In this document: one piece after another, positions 1 through 7,075 of the stretch
Layout: each line of letters opens with the position of its first letter
How positions within the stretch are numbered: position 1 is the first letter of the stretch
Assembly (NCBI GenBank): GCA_964195485.1
Contig: CAXMPG010000102.1
Coordinates: forward strand, 1-45,415
Length of the DNA stretch: 45,415 nt
Origin: CAJXZP01 sp964195485
GTDB lineage: Bacteria > Bacteroidota > Bacteroidia > Flavobacteriales_G > Salibacteraceae
Reading direction: 5' to 3'
Translations under genes and position numbers: made by a program
The notes under the pieces: generated by a model
Databases searched by the model: none
What the model was told of the DNA's origin: nothing
What the model saw: only the letters and a program-made list of their open reading frames with translations

Positions 1-1
1 A

Positions 2-952
2 ATTGATGTAGGATATAGAGAAGAGCTCACACCCACTTTTAAACGATTAGAAGATAAAGTGGCTGTTCTGAATAAAGCGAGACCTTTACCTACAGCGGCT
101 ATTTCTAAAATTAAGGAAGCGCTACAAATTGAATGGACGTATAACTCCAACAGTATTGAAGGAAACACGCTTAGTTTACGTGAAACTCAAATGGTATTGC
201 AAGAAGGAATTACCATTAAAGGCAAATCCTTAAGAGAGCATTTTGAAGCTAAAAATCACGAAACGGCTATTAATCATTTGTACACATTAGTTAAAAAAAA
301 TTATAAGCTAACCGGTCACGATATATTAGCTCTGCATGGTTTTGTGCTTCGTTCTATTGAAGATGATTCTGCCGGTAGAATTAGAAATGCTGGGGTACGT
401 ATTTCAGGTGCAAATTTCACTCCTCCCAATGCACGCAAAGCTTCGGAGTTATTTGATGAACTTATTGCGTTTGTAAATAACAACCCATTAAAGTTGAATA
501 GTATTGAGTTGGCTACCGTTTTTCATCATAAGTTAGTATGGATTCATCCGTTTTTTGATGGCAATGGTCGTACCGTTCGTTTGGCTATGAATTTGATGCT
601 AATGAGCAAAGGCTATCCGCCTGTCATTATTTTAAAAAATGACCGGAAGAAATACTACGATGCACTCAACCAAGCAAATAAGGGCAATTATCATAAATTG
701 ATGTTGCTCATGTGTCAGGCATCTGAGCGCACCTTAAATATTTATTTGAGCGCCCTACCAGATACAGATGAAGATTACCAATCTATCACTAATATTGTCA
801 TGGATCCAAGTATTCCTTATGGCCAAGAGTATGTGAGTTTATTGGCGCGTCAAGGTAAAATTGATGCGCATAAAGAAGGCCGAAATTGGGTCACCACTAA
901 AAAAGCGGTGGAAGCTTATATGAAGGTTCAAAAAAACAAAGCGCAATTGTAA
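2..952 (+). CDS. Fic family protein (5' truncated by window edge)
   Basis: Fic-domain protein, expected to transfer AMP (or another nucleotide group) to a target protein. The frame is open back to base 2, so the GTG at 59 is probably internal and the true start lies outside the window. The signature HPFFDGNGRTVR (HxFx[D/E]GNGRxxR) is encoded around 541-580 and carries the catalytic His. An N-terminal SNSIEGN segment around 148-168 fits the autoinhibitory (S/T)xxxE(G/N) motif, so the enzyme is probably self-inhibited. The last ~60 residues contain a segment resembling a helix-turn-helix (LLARQGKIDAHKEGRNW), as in many Fic proteins with a C-terminal winged helix. The target is unknown. The stop codon lies inside a terminator hairpin. 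Family call is firm; substrate is not inferable. Confidence 0.93.
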   Translation: MDVGYREELTPTFKRLEDKVAVLNKARPLPTAAISKIKEALQIEWTYNSNSIEGNTLSLRETQMVLQEGITIKGKSLREHFEAKNHETAINHLYTLVKKNYKLTGHDILALHGFVLRSIEDDSAGRIRNAGVRISGANFTPPNARKASELFDELIAFVNNNPLKLNSIELATVFHHKLVWIHPFFDGNGRTVRLAMNLMLMSKGYPPVIILKNDRKKYYDALNQANKGNYHKLMLLMCQASERTLNIYLSALPDTDEDYQSITNIVMDPSIPYGQEYVSLLARQGKIDAHKEGRNWVTTKKAVEAYMKVQKNKAQL

Positions 953-972
953 CTGAATTACAATTGCGCTTT
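938..972. terminator. Bidirectional terminator between fic and the FGE-fold gene
   Basis: A perfect 15-bp inverted repeat (938-952 with 958-972, 5-nt loop) starts in A-rich and ends in T-rich sequence. The fic stop codon forms the end of the left arm. The hairpin lies between two convergent genes and can serve both strands. Confidence 0.75.
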
Positions 973-999
973 AATGCATAACTTATTGAGGTTACAATT

Positions 1000-2355
1000 C
1001 TACTTCATATTTTTAATGCCCGCTACTCCAACTATACCATATGAAATAACCACTCTAAACCCAATACTCACGTTAGGCGTGGTAATTCCTTTGAATTTAT
1101 CAGCGCCTTCAATCTGTATTTCTTGCACAGAGCTGGTCCAACTTCCACCACGTGTTCCGGGTTGACTCTTGTCATTTTTGTAATACACCATTTCAGCCAT
1201 GTTTCCACTCATGCAGTAAAGCCCATAATCATTCGGAGAATAAGATGAAACTGGTGCCGTTATGTCAATTCCATCTTCGTTCGAAGCTTGGCCTTCAGGC
1301 GAGAAATTGGCTAAATAACACCCTTGAGCATTACGTGCATATGGGCCTCCCCATGGGTATGCTAATTTTTTCATTCCGCCTTTGGCAGCATAAATCCACT
1401 CTGTATTTGAAGGTAACCTAACATCGTTAATCAAAGGTTTATTTTTAGCTTTTAAAACCATATTTGCTTGTTCCGTAAGCCATATGCAATACATTTCTAC
1501 GCCTTCACGGCTGATGTTATTTACCGGGTAATTATCATATGCTGGGTGAGAAAAATAGAACTCGGCCATAGATGCATTAAGCCCATTTTCGTCCAACCAA
1601 TTATTCTGGTCTGGTTTGGCTTTTAAAAATTTTGTTTGTTCCCCTTGCTCCAATAAATCAAACAAAAAGATGCGGTATTCAAGATTTGAAACCTCTGTGT
1701 TTTGCATATGAAAAGGTCTTACCGAAACATTTTGTCCGTCCAATTCAGAAGTGCCTGAGGGAATGTAAGCGTACTTCTTTTTATCTCTTTTAATTAATTG
1801 CTTAATCATTTTAGCCTTAAGCTTTGCATTTGATTTCTTTTCATCTTCCGTAAGAATAGGGAATCTATACGCCTCTTCATTTTTGGTCGTATCCACCAAA
1901 ACCATAAGTGTAGGATCCAATTTTTCTACCGCTACAACTTCCGGTTTAACGGTTTCTTCTATTCGCTGCTGTGCAGGAAATATTGGTTCGTATTGTTGAT
2001 TTGAAACTTCTGGATTCTCATCATCCCATGCTTCTTCTGGAAGCAAAAGACTTCCTTCTAAGGCCTTCATTTCAATAAGAACTTGCTCTTGAGCGCTAAG
2101 TTTTTGTGTTTTATCTTCTTCTACATTTCCGGAAATAAAATAGGCGCTTAAGGCCATTGTAATCAGTGTGCTTAACATAATTGTCCACGTTTTAAAAGTA
2201 AATACATGTGACGTGCCTGTAGAAGATCCACTTGAAGAAATTCCGTTTGTGCTTTTTAGAAATGAGTGTTCCACTTCTTCAAAAGAAACTTTAGGAGACT
2301 CTGTTCTGGCTTGATTAAACAAATCGTCTAGTTTTTGATTATTATCCATTTCCAT
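1000..2355 (-). CDS. Membrane protein: anti-sigma-like N-terminus plus FGE/SUMF1-fold domain
   Basis: 451 aa. The first ~45 residues (DDLFNQARTESPKVSFEEVE) resemble the cytoplasmic start of Bacteroidota anti-sigma factors. A single membrane span follows at about residues 50-73, then a ~130-residue linker and a C-terminal formylglycine-generating-enzyme-like (SUMF1) domain from about residue 195, recognisable by YAYIPSG, NTEVSNLEYR, NNISREGVEMYC, RLPSNTEWIYAAKGG, YGLYCMSGNMAEMV and TRGGSW...IGFRV. The Cys pair that FGE uses after GGS(Y/W) is absent, so a structural or sensing role is likelier than catalysis. It overlaps the upstream ECF sigma gene by 14 bp, the usual sigma/anti-sigma layout. 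GldJ/GldK share the fold, but their gene neighbours are missing here. Domain calls are solid; the anti-sigma role is inferred. Confidence 0.8.
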   Translation of the reverse strand: MEMDNNQKLDDLFNQARTESPKVSFEEVEHSFLKSTNGISSSGSSTGTSHVFTFKTWTIMLSTLITMALSAYFISGNVEEDKTQKLSAQEQVLIEMKALEGSLLLPEEAWDDENPEVSNQQYEPIFPAQQRIEETVKPEVVAVEKLDPTLMVLVDTTKNEEAYRFPILTEDEKKSNAKLKAKMIKQLIKRDKKKYAYIPSGTSELDGQNVSVRPFHMQNTEVSNLEYRIFLFDLLEQGEQTKFLKAKPDQNNWLDENGLNASMAEFYFSHPAYDNYPVNNISREGVEMYCIWLTEQANMVLKAKNKPLINDVRLPSNTEWIYAAKGGMKKLAYPWGGPYARNAQGCYLANFSPEGQASNEDGIDITAPVSSYSPNDYGLYCMSGNMAEMVYYKNDKSQPGTRGGSWTSSVQEIQIEGADKFKGITTPNVSIGFRVVISYGIVGVAGIKNMK

Positions 2356-2875
2356 ATTTCACCTCCGTTGTTTTATGTTTTGATTCAAACGTTAAAATTT
2401 CAGTTAATCTAATTCGTCCTCTTCTTAATCGCTGTTTCACAGCCGACTCAGAAACGCCTTGAATTTGCATCACTTCTTTTATTGAAAATCCGGATATTTC
2501 AAACAAAATGATGCATTCTCTTTGGTCATCTGGCAACAGACCCAAAGCTTCATAAAGAAAGTGAACATCGGCTTTAGCCGATGGATCTAAAGAATGATCT
2601 TCCACATCAAAATTTGGATGCTGCGGATAAAATTCTTCTTTCTTTTTTTTATGATTATTAGCTAATAAGCGAACACTTATTCCGATTAAAAAAGACAAAA
2701 AAGCGGTTTCCTCTTTTAGTGTTTCCACCTTTTGAAAAGCCACCAACAAAGATTCGTTCATCAAATCTTTATATTCCATATTACCATACACCCGCGCCCT
2801 GCAGAAACGCTCAAACCTTTCATGAATAGGCTTGTATAGCTTTAAAAAATATATTTGTTGGTCTTGATTTGTCAT
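2342..2875 (-). CDS. ECF-type RNA polymerase sigma factor
   Basis: About 177 aa. Region 2 is visible in FERFCRARVYGNMEYKDLMNESLLVAFQK, and region 4 in LGLLPDDQRECIILFEISGFSIKEVMQIQGVSESAVKQRLRRGR, which contains the helix-turn-helix. This makes it a small sigma-70 family member that directs RNA polymerase to a stress- or surface-related regulon. An upstream in-frame GTG at 2884 exists, but the ATG at 2875 gives the conventional start. The last 14 bp overlap the downstream membrane FGE-fold protein, suggesting translational coupling and control by that protein. Target promoters are unknown. Confidence 0.9.
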   Translation of the reverse strand: MTNQDQQIYFLKLYKPIHERFERFCRARVYGNMEYKDLMNESLLVAFQKVETLKEETAFLSFLIGISVRLLANNHKKKKEEFYPQHPNFDVEDHSLDPSAKADVHFLYEALGLLPDDQRECIILFEISGFSIKEVMQIQGVSESAVKQRLRRGRIRLTEILTFESKHKTTEVKYGNG

Positions 2876-3003
2876 TAATAACACGTTAAACTGTGTTCTT
2901 ACAAGGTTAGTGTAATGAAAGCTAGAAAAGTTACATGGGATGAAAAATCATATACCACGGCTATGAGAAAGTAAAGATAAGAAAATACAATTTTGATTTT
3001 AAA

Positions 3004-3246
3004 CTAATACAGTACCAAAACTCCAATCAGGTAAATAGCCACAAATACAAAGCTTAATGCTTTCCAGGCCGAGTGTGCATGTTTGGCTTCAATAAATTGA
3101 AAAACCACACCTATAAATTTAATTGCACTTACCACTACAATAAAATAAACCGCATTATGCATTCCGTTTTCAGCGAAAACATAATTCAAAATAATGAGTG
3201 TTACTAGCACAACTAACATTATCGTATTCTTTTTTAACTCACTCAT
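3004..3246 (-). CDS. Small membrane protein, cytochrome c oxidase subunit IV-like (NorF-like position)
   Basis: 80 aa with three predicted membrane segments (TIMLVVLVTLIILNYVFA; YFIVVVSAIKFIGVVFQF; ALSFVFVAIYLIGVLVL) and a mid-loop EAKHAHSAWK, typical of prokaryotic COX4-like small subunits. The ATG at 3246 is chosen over an earlier in-frame ATG at 3288 because the earlier one lies inside the norE gene, and 3246 leaves a 5-bp gap after the norE stop. By position it corresponds to NorF, the small partner of NorE in other denitrifiers, but sequence similarity to NorF cannot be judged by eye. Probably co-translated with norE and an accessory of NO reductase or a terminal oxidase. Confidence 0.75.
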   Translation of the reverse strand: MSELKKNTIMLVVLVTLIILNYVFAENGMHNAVYFIVVVSAIKFIGVVFQFIEAKHAHSAWKALSFVFVAIYLIGVLVLY

Positions 3247-3251
3247 AACTA

Positions 3252-3836
3252 TTAAATTAAATAAAGAACAGGAAAAATTAATATCCAAATTAAATCACAC
3301 ATATGCCAATAGGTAGCGCTTGATTCTACATCAAGCATGTTCTCAGAATTGTATTCACTTTTTTTCACCGCTCGGTACATGTAGGTCAATATACCCACTC
3401 CAAAAAGCACATGAATAAAGTGAAAGCCTGTCATTAACCAGTAAAAAGTAAAAAACGTATTGAAACCTAGCCCTAATCCAGCGTCAAGTTTAAAATAATA
3501 CTCACTTCCTTTTACAATCAGAAAAAGCACTCCTAGTAATAGTCCCCAAAGAATTTGTGATGCTGCTGCTTTGTGATTATTCGCTCTTAATTTGTGTACG
3601 GAATTGGCCATGAAATAGCCACTCACAATAAGTATTATTGTATTAATAGTCCCAATTAATGGGCTTACATGTTCACGGTACGCTACAAATTCTTCCCAAG
3701 AAATACCTCGGTAATACATGAATACAAGCGATGCTCCTATAAAGGTGAAAATTTCAAGGATAATTATCATCCAAATTAAAATTCCACCCGGTGGGTAATA
3801 AATGGAGTCCTCAGAAACCATTACTTTTTCATTCAT
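3252..3836 (-). CDS. norE: Heme-copper oxidase subunit III family protein, NorE-like
   Basis: 194 aa with about five membrane helices: LIWMIIILEIFTFIGASLVF, INTIILIVSGYFMANSV, ILWGLLLGVLFLIVKGSEYY, FYWLMTGFHFIHVLFGVGIL and YWHMCDLIWILIFPVLYLI. The motifs GSEYY, TGFHFIHVLFG and YWHMCDLIWI are subunit III hallmarks. Stand-alone CoxIII homologues in nir/nor clusters are named NorE and improve NO reductase activity, although they are not part of the purified NorCB complex. It lies in the nirK-nirV-sco-norE order, 77 bp after sco. No subunit I/II of an aa3 oxidase is nearby, which supports NorE over a conventional CoxC. Confidence 0.83.
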   Translation of the reverse strand: MNEKVMVSEDSIYYPPGGILIWMIIILEIFTFIGASLVFMYYRGISWEEFVAYREHVSPLIGTINTIILIVSGYFMANSVHKLRANNHKAAASQILWGLLLGVLFLIVKGSEYYFKLDAGLGLGFNTFFTFYWLMTGFHFIHVLFGVGILTYMYRAVKKSEYNSENMLDVESSATYWHMCDLIWILIFPVLYLI

Positions 3837-3913
3837 AATCTAATATTTTTGAAACCCAAGCTTACCCTTTCGAACTAAGGTAAAATCAGGATAAATCTCA
3901 GGTAATTGATTTA

Positions 3914-4615
3914 TTATTTCACCAATTTATTAATAGAAGCAACAATTTCTTTATTGTCAACTCCCAATCCTTCTTGTTGAAATTCTAATTCACCACCTAC
4001 ATTAAACACACTAATAATGTTGGAATGTGAAAAGTCTAGTGGGCTTATGGATTTGTATTTCATGGCCAACACGTTAGCAAATTCACGAACGTTTTCTTCT
4101 GAACCGTTTAAGAACGTCCAATGTTCATCATCCATGAAGTTTTCTATCGAAAATTCTTTTAAGCGGGCTGGAGTATCTGTTTTTGGGTCAATACTTACGA
4201 GGACATAATTCACGTTATCCCTTTCACCTACTTCTTTTCTGATATTTCGCATATCAGCCACTAATCTTGGACAAGCCGCTTTACAAGAAGTGTAAATCAT
4301 CACAACTACTAAAACGTCCCCCTTTAATTCTTTTAACTCGATGGTACGGTTGTTTTGGTCCGTCCAATTTGAGGTTAGATTAAATATTGATAATTCAGAA
4401 ATTTCATCTGCAAGAACGGGTGCATCGGCAACGGGTTTCAAATCCATTTTACATACCGGGCAGCTACCTTCTTCAATATAGATTTTGTCTCCCTCACATT
4501 TCATTGGGCATTGATACGTTTCTTGTGATTTTGACTCCGTAACATCTGAATTGCAAGATATTGTAAATACAAGTGGCAAAAATGCCAACCAAAGTATAAT
4601 TATTCTTTTCATCAA
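3914..4615 (-). CDS. SCO1/SenC copper chaperone lipoprotein with N-terminal heavy-metal-binding domain
   Basis: 233 aa. A lipoprotein signal ends at Cys21 (LVFTISC). Residues ~34-62 form a YQCPMKC...SCPVCKMDLKP module, a four-cysteine heavy-metal-binding domain usually found in copper efflux proteins. Residues ~72-233 are a SCO thioredoxin fold with the copper-binding CxxxC (TSCKAAC, Cys111/Cys115) and the distal His197 (DFSHSN). SCO proteins deliver copper or reduce thiols during assembly of copper enzymes. Directly downstream of nirK-nirV (24-bp gap), the likely client is NirK, though a CuA-type protein elsewhere is possible. The metal-binding domain may act as a copper-loading module. Confidence 0.9.
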   Translation of the reverse strand: MMKRIIILWLAFLPLVFTISCNSDVTESKSQETYQCPMKCEGDKIYIEEGSCPVCKMDLKPVADAPVLADEISELSIFNLTSNWTDQNNRTIELKELKGDVLVVVMIYTSCKAACPRLVADMRNIRKEVGERDNVNYVLVSIDPKTDTPARLKEFSIENFMDDEHWTFLNGSEENVREFANVLAMKYKSISPLDFSHSNIISVFNVGGELEFQQEGLGVDNKEIVASINKLVK

Positions 4616-4639
4616 TTTTTATTTTTAAAACCGGTTGTT

Positions 4640-5419
4640 TTAATCGGCTTTTTCACTCTCATTACTTGCACATCTAAACCCTAAGGTTCTGATATTATAA
4701 TTGGCCTTAATACTCCCTCTAAAAGCATAACGCATAAAGGCCGCATAGTTCATTAGGTTTGTCGCATTTACTGCTGCACTTCCGCAAAAAAGCGTTGATT
4801 CAGAACTCGCATCTTGCCTAGATTCTCCTGTAATCATTACCGAGTTAAAATCATTTGTCCACTCCCAAACCAAACCATGCATATCATAAATTCCCCAATA
4901 ATTTTTAAACGTACTTCCAACCGGTTTAGCGTATGTTTTGGGTAACTCATACCCTTCAATTATGCGTTGATTAAACACGCTATCTGTTTGAGCGTTGGCT
5001 AGACTCTCACTTGCCATTGCCACAAACTCCCATTCATCCATGGTGGGTAATCTTTTGCCTTGAACTGCGCAATATGCTTTTGCGGCATACCATGAAATAT
5101 TAGTTATTGGTGCGTTTTCGAGCATACTTTTAGGATACTCGGTGTCAGAATACCACTTATATAAATAATTGTCATCTGCAAAAAGCTGAATCACTTTTGA
5201 CTTACGCCACTTCTCATTTTCGACCACAAATTCTTTGTATTTCTTATTCGTTACTGGGTAAACATCTAGTAAAAAAGGTGCCACAATAACCTCAGAAGAA
5301 TCTGAACCATAAAGGGGGACAAATGTCCCCCCATGGATTTCTTTCATCTCACTCTTTTCTTGAGTAAATCCAACCAAACTGTTCAGAATGAAACTACAAA
5401 AAATAAAATATTTAATCAT
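4640..5419 (-). CDS. nirV: NirV-like FGE/SUMF1-fold protein of the nitrite reductase operon
   Basis: 259 aa with a signal peptide (cleavage near GFTQ, residue ~20), so probably periplasmic. The whole mature part is a formylglycine-generating-enzyme-like domain: EIHGGTFVPLYG, DVYPVTNKKYKEF, PITNISWYAAKAYCA, KRLPTMDEWEFVAMA, YGIYDMHG-like YWGIYDMHGLVWEW, and RYAFRGS...LGFRCA. The FGE catalytic Cys pair is not present at the expected place (FCGSAA). NirV is a known companion of nirK of undefined function; the 3-bp gap to nirK indicates tight co-expression. A role in NirK maturation is inferred from context only. Confidence 0.85.
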   Translation of the reverse strand: MIKYFIFCSFILNSLVGFTQEKSEMKEIHGGTFVPLYGSDSSEVIVAPFLLDVYPVTNKKYKEFVVENEKWRKSKVIQLFADDNYLYKWYSDTEYPKSMLENAPITNISWYAAKAYCAVQGKRLPTMDEWEFVAMASESLANAQTDSVFNQRIIEGYELPKTYAKPVGSTFKNYWGIYDMHGLVWEWTNDFNSVMITGESRQDASSESTLFCGSAAVNATNLMNYAAFMRYAFRGSIKANYNIRTLGFRCASNESEKAD

Positions 5420-5422
5420 TTA

Positions 5423-6874
5423 TTAGTGCTTATTTTTCACTTTAGCCACCATTTCTGGAGTAACCACATCACCATCATTTTCCCACATGCTGTATACATA
5501 GGTTAATACGTTGGCAACTTCCTCATCTGTTAAAGTCTGAGCTGTCATTATACTATTGTATTTATCTCCATTTACGGTTATTTCACCTGTTTTCCCTTTC
5601 AATACAATTTCAATGGATCTTTCTACATCTTCATTTAAATAATCAGAATTAGCAAGTGGCGGAAATGCACCAGCAATACCTTGACCTTCGGCTTGGTGAC
5701 AAGCAAAACATGTTTGCGTATAGATTTGTTTTCCAAATGCAATTCTTTCTGCTGTTGTAGAAGCTTTAGATGGTTCAGGCGCTTCACCAGGCATATTTTG
5801 AATTGTTCCTCCTTCAGGATTATAAATACCTTCGGTTTGTTTTCCAGAATAAAGATTTGGTTGTGCTTCACCTTCCACTTTTAACATTCCTAGCGCCCCT
5901 TTGTTAAACGCTCTGAAAATGGAGTGATCCACTAAAATAAAAGTTCCAGGAACGTCTACTTTAAACTCAACCATTGTGGCACCACCTGCAGGAATAAGCG
6001 TTGTTTGCACATTTTCGTTAGCGTGTAAACCGCCTTCCGTATGTACTCTGTCAAAAATCTCACCAATTACGTGAAATGATGAAACCAAGTTTGGACCACC
6101 ATTACCTACAAATAAACGCACGGTCTCCCCTACCTTAGCGGTAAGTGCATTATCGCCAGTTAAAGCACCAACTTTTCCATTAAACACTACATAATCAGCA
6201 TCTTCATCCACTGCTTTCTGCATATCAAACGGTTGTAATCCTGGCTGTCCGTTTTCACCTTTAGTGTAAAAATCACCCTGCATAACATAGTATTCTTTAT
6301 CCACTTTTGGCAACCCACCTTCTGGCTCCACTAAAATCAACCCATACATACCATTCGCAATATGCATTCCTACTGGCGCTGTAGCACAGTGGTATACATA
6401 AATACCAGGATTTAAAGTTTTAAATGAGAATGTAACCTCATGACCTGGAGCTACAAATGACGAAGCGGCACCACCACCTGCACCAGTTACAGCATGTAAA
6501 TCAATATTGTGAGGTAATTTATTATCCGGATGATTACTAAGGGTAAACTCTACCTCATCACCCACGCGCGTTCTAATAAAACTACCCGGAACAGAACCTC
6601 CAAAAGTCCAATAGATGTATTTAACACCATCGGTCATGGTTCCTTCTTGCTCCAAGATTTCCATATTCACCTTTAATTTCTTTGCGGCACGGTTTCCTAC
6701 CGGAGCAGGTACTAATGGAGGCGAAGTTAACTCTGCATCCATTTCTCCTTGAACAACAATGTCTGCTGCGTTTATAGGGGCTTTTTGCTCATTGGAATTT
6801 TCGTTGTTACCAGAACAACTAAAGAGGGCTAATGAACTTATCACCGCTCCAAATATTAAGTGCTTTTTAATCAT
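5423..6874 (-). CDS. nirK: Copper-containing nitrite reductase with C-terminal cytochrome c domain
   Basis: 483 aa; reduces nitrite to NO. A lipoprotein-type signal ends at Cys20 (ALFSC), so it is probably anchored on the periplasmic side. Two cupredoxin domains carry all expected ligands: type 1 Cu His122, Cys163, His171 and Met176 (YHCATAPVGMHIANGM); type 2 Cu His127, His162 and His317; and catalytic Asp125 (NIDLH) and His268 (SFHVIG). Residues ~375-475 are a class I cytochrome c domain with Cys389-x2-Cys392-His393 (CFACH) and probable axial Met443, giving a three-domain enzyme that carries its own electron donor. It heads the nirK-nirV-sco-norE-COX4-like run. A dyad shared with norC and ric lies 42-68 bp upstream of the start. 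Confidence 0.97.
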   Translation of the reverse strand: MIKKHLIFGAVISSLALFSCSGNNENSNEQKAPINAADIVVQGEMDAELTSPPLVPAPVGNRAAKKLKVNMEILEQEGTMTDGVKYIYWTFGGSVPGSFIRTRVGDEVEFTLSNHPDNKLPHNIDLHAVTGAGGGAASSFVAPGHEVTFSFKTLNPGIYVYHCATAPVGMHIANGMYGLILVEPEGGLPKVDKEYYVMQGDFYTKGENGQPGLQPFDMQKAVDEDADYVVFNGKVGALTGDNALTAKVGETVRLFVGNGGPNLVSSFHVIGEIFDRVHTEGGLHANENVQTTLIPAGGATMVEFKVDVPGTFILVDHSIFRAFNKGALGMLKVEGEAQPNLYSGKQTEGIYNPEGGTIQNMPGEAPEPSKASTTAERIAFGKQIYTQTCFACHQAEGQGIAGAFPPLANSDYLNEDVERSIEIVLKGKTGEITVNGDKYNSIMTAQTLTDEEVANVLTYVYSMWENDGDVVTPEMVAKVKNKH

Positions 6875-6915
6875 ACTCTTAGAATTTTATTACTATTAAT
6901 TATTATTAAATTTGG

Positions 6916-6942
6916 TAATAAAGATGTCGTTATCTTTTATTA
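6916..6942 (-). promoter_or_regulatory. Candidate NO-responsive operator of nirK (AAAGAT-N6-ATCTTTT dyad)
   Basis: Inverted repeat TAATAAAGAT (6916-6925), N6, ATCTTTTATTA (6932-6942), lying 42-68 bp upstream of the nirK start. It matches dyads upstream of norC (11755-11779) and ric (13073-13102) in the core AAAGAY-N6-RTCTTTT. The Rrf2/NsrR-like protein encoded nearby is the obvious candidate binder, but this is inference. No clear TAnnTTTG -7 element was found for nirK. Confidence 0.55.
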
Positions 6943-7054
6943 CGGGAAAGAACTTTACTCAGCAATTGCTCGCTTGTTTTGGTCACTAAATTAAAAATAT
7001 CGAGCATAAGGTATTTACATAAGTATTGAAAATCAATAAAATAAAAATAAACAT

Positions 7055-7068
7055 CTGACTTTAATCAG
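7055..7068 (-). promoter_or_regulatory. Weak Crp/Fnr-type half-site pair upstream of nirK
   Basis: CTGA-N6-TCAG is a 4+4 palindrome with the N6 spacing of Fnr/DNR sites (TTGA-N6-TCAA), with one changed base per half. It sits just after the norD stop, about 180 bp before the nirK start. No -7 element at class II spacing was seen, so it could be chance. Confidence 0.3.
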
Positions 7069-7075
7069 TACATAT

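Noticed and set aside
974..1421. Small plus-strand open frames opposite the FGE-fold gene
   Set aside because: They lie entirely opposite a well-supported coding sequence and translate to nothing recognisable.
1000..2355. Identification of the FGE-fold protein as GldJ or GldK
   Set aside because: The fold is shared, but the protein lacks a lipoprotein signal, sits next to a sigma factor and has no gldLMN neighbours.
7026..7036. TTGA-AAA-TCAA palindrome upstream of nirK as an Fnr site
   Set aside because: The spacer is 3 bp, not the 6 bp of Fnr/Crp sites, and the region is very AT-rich.
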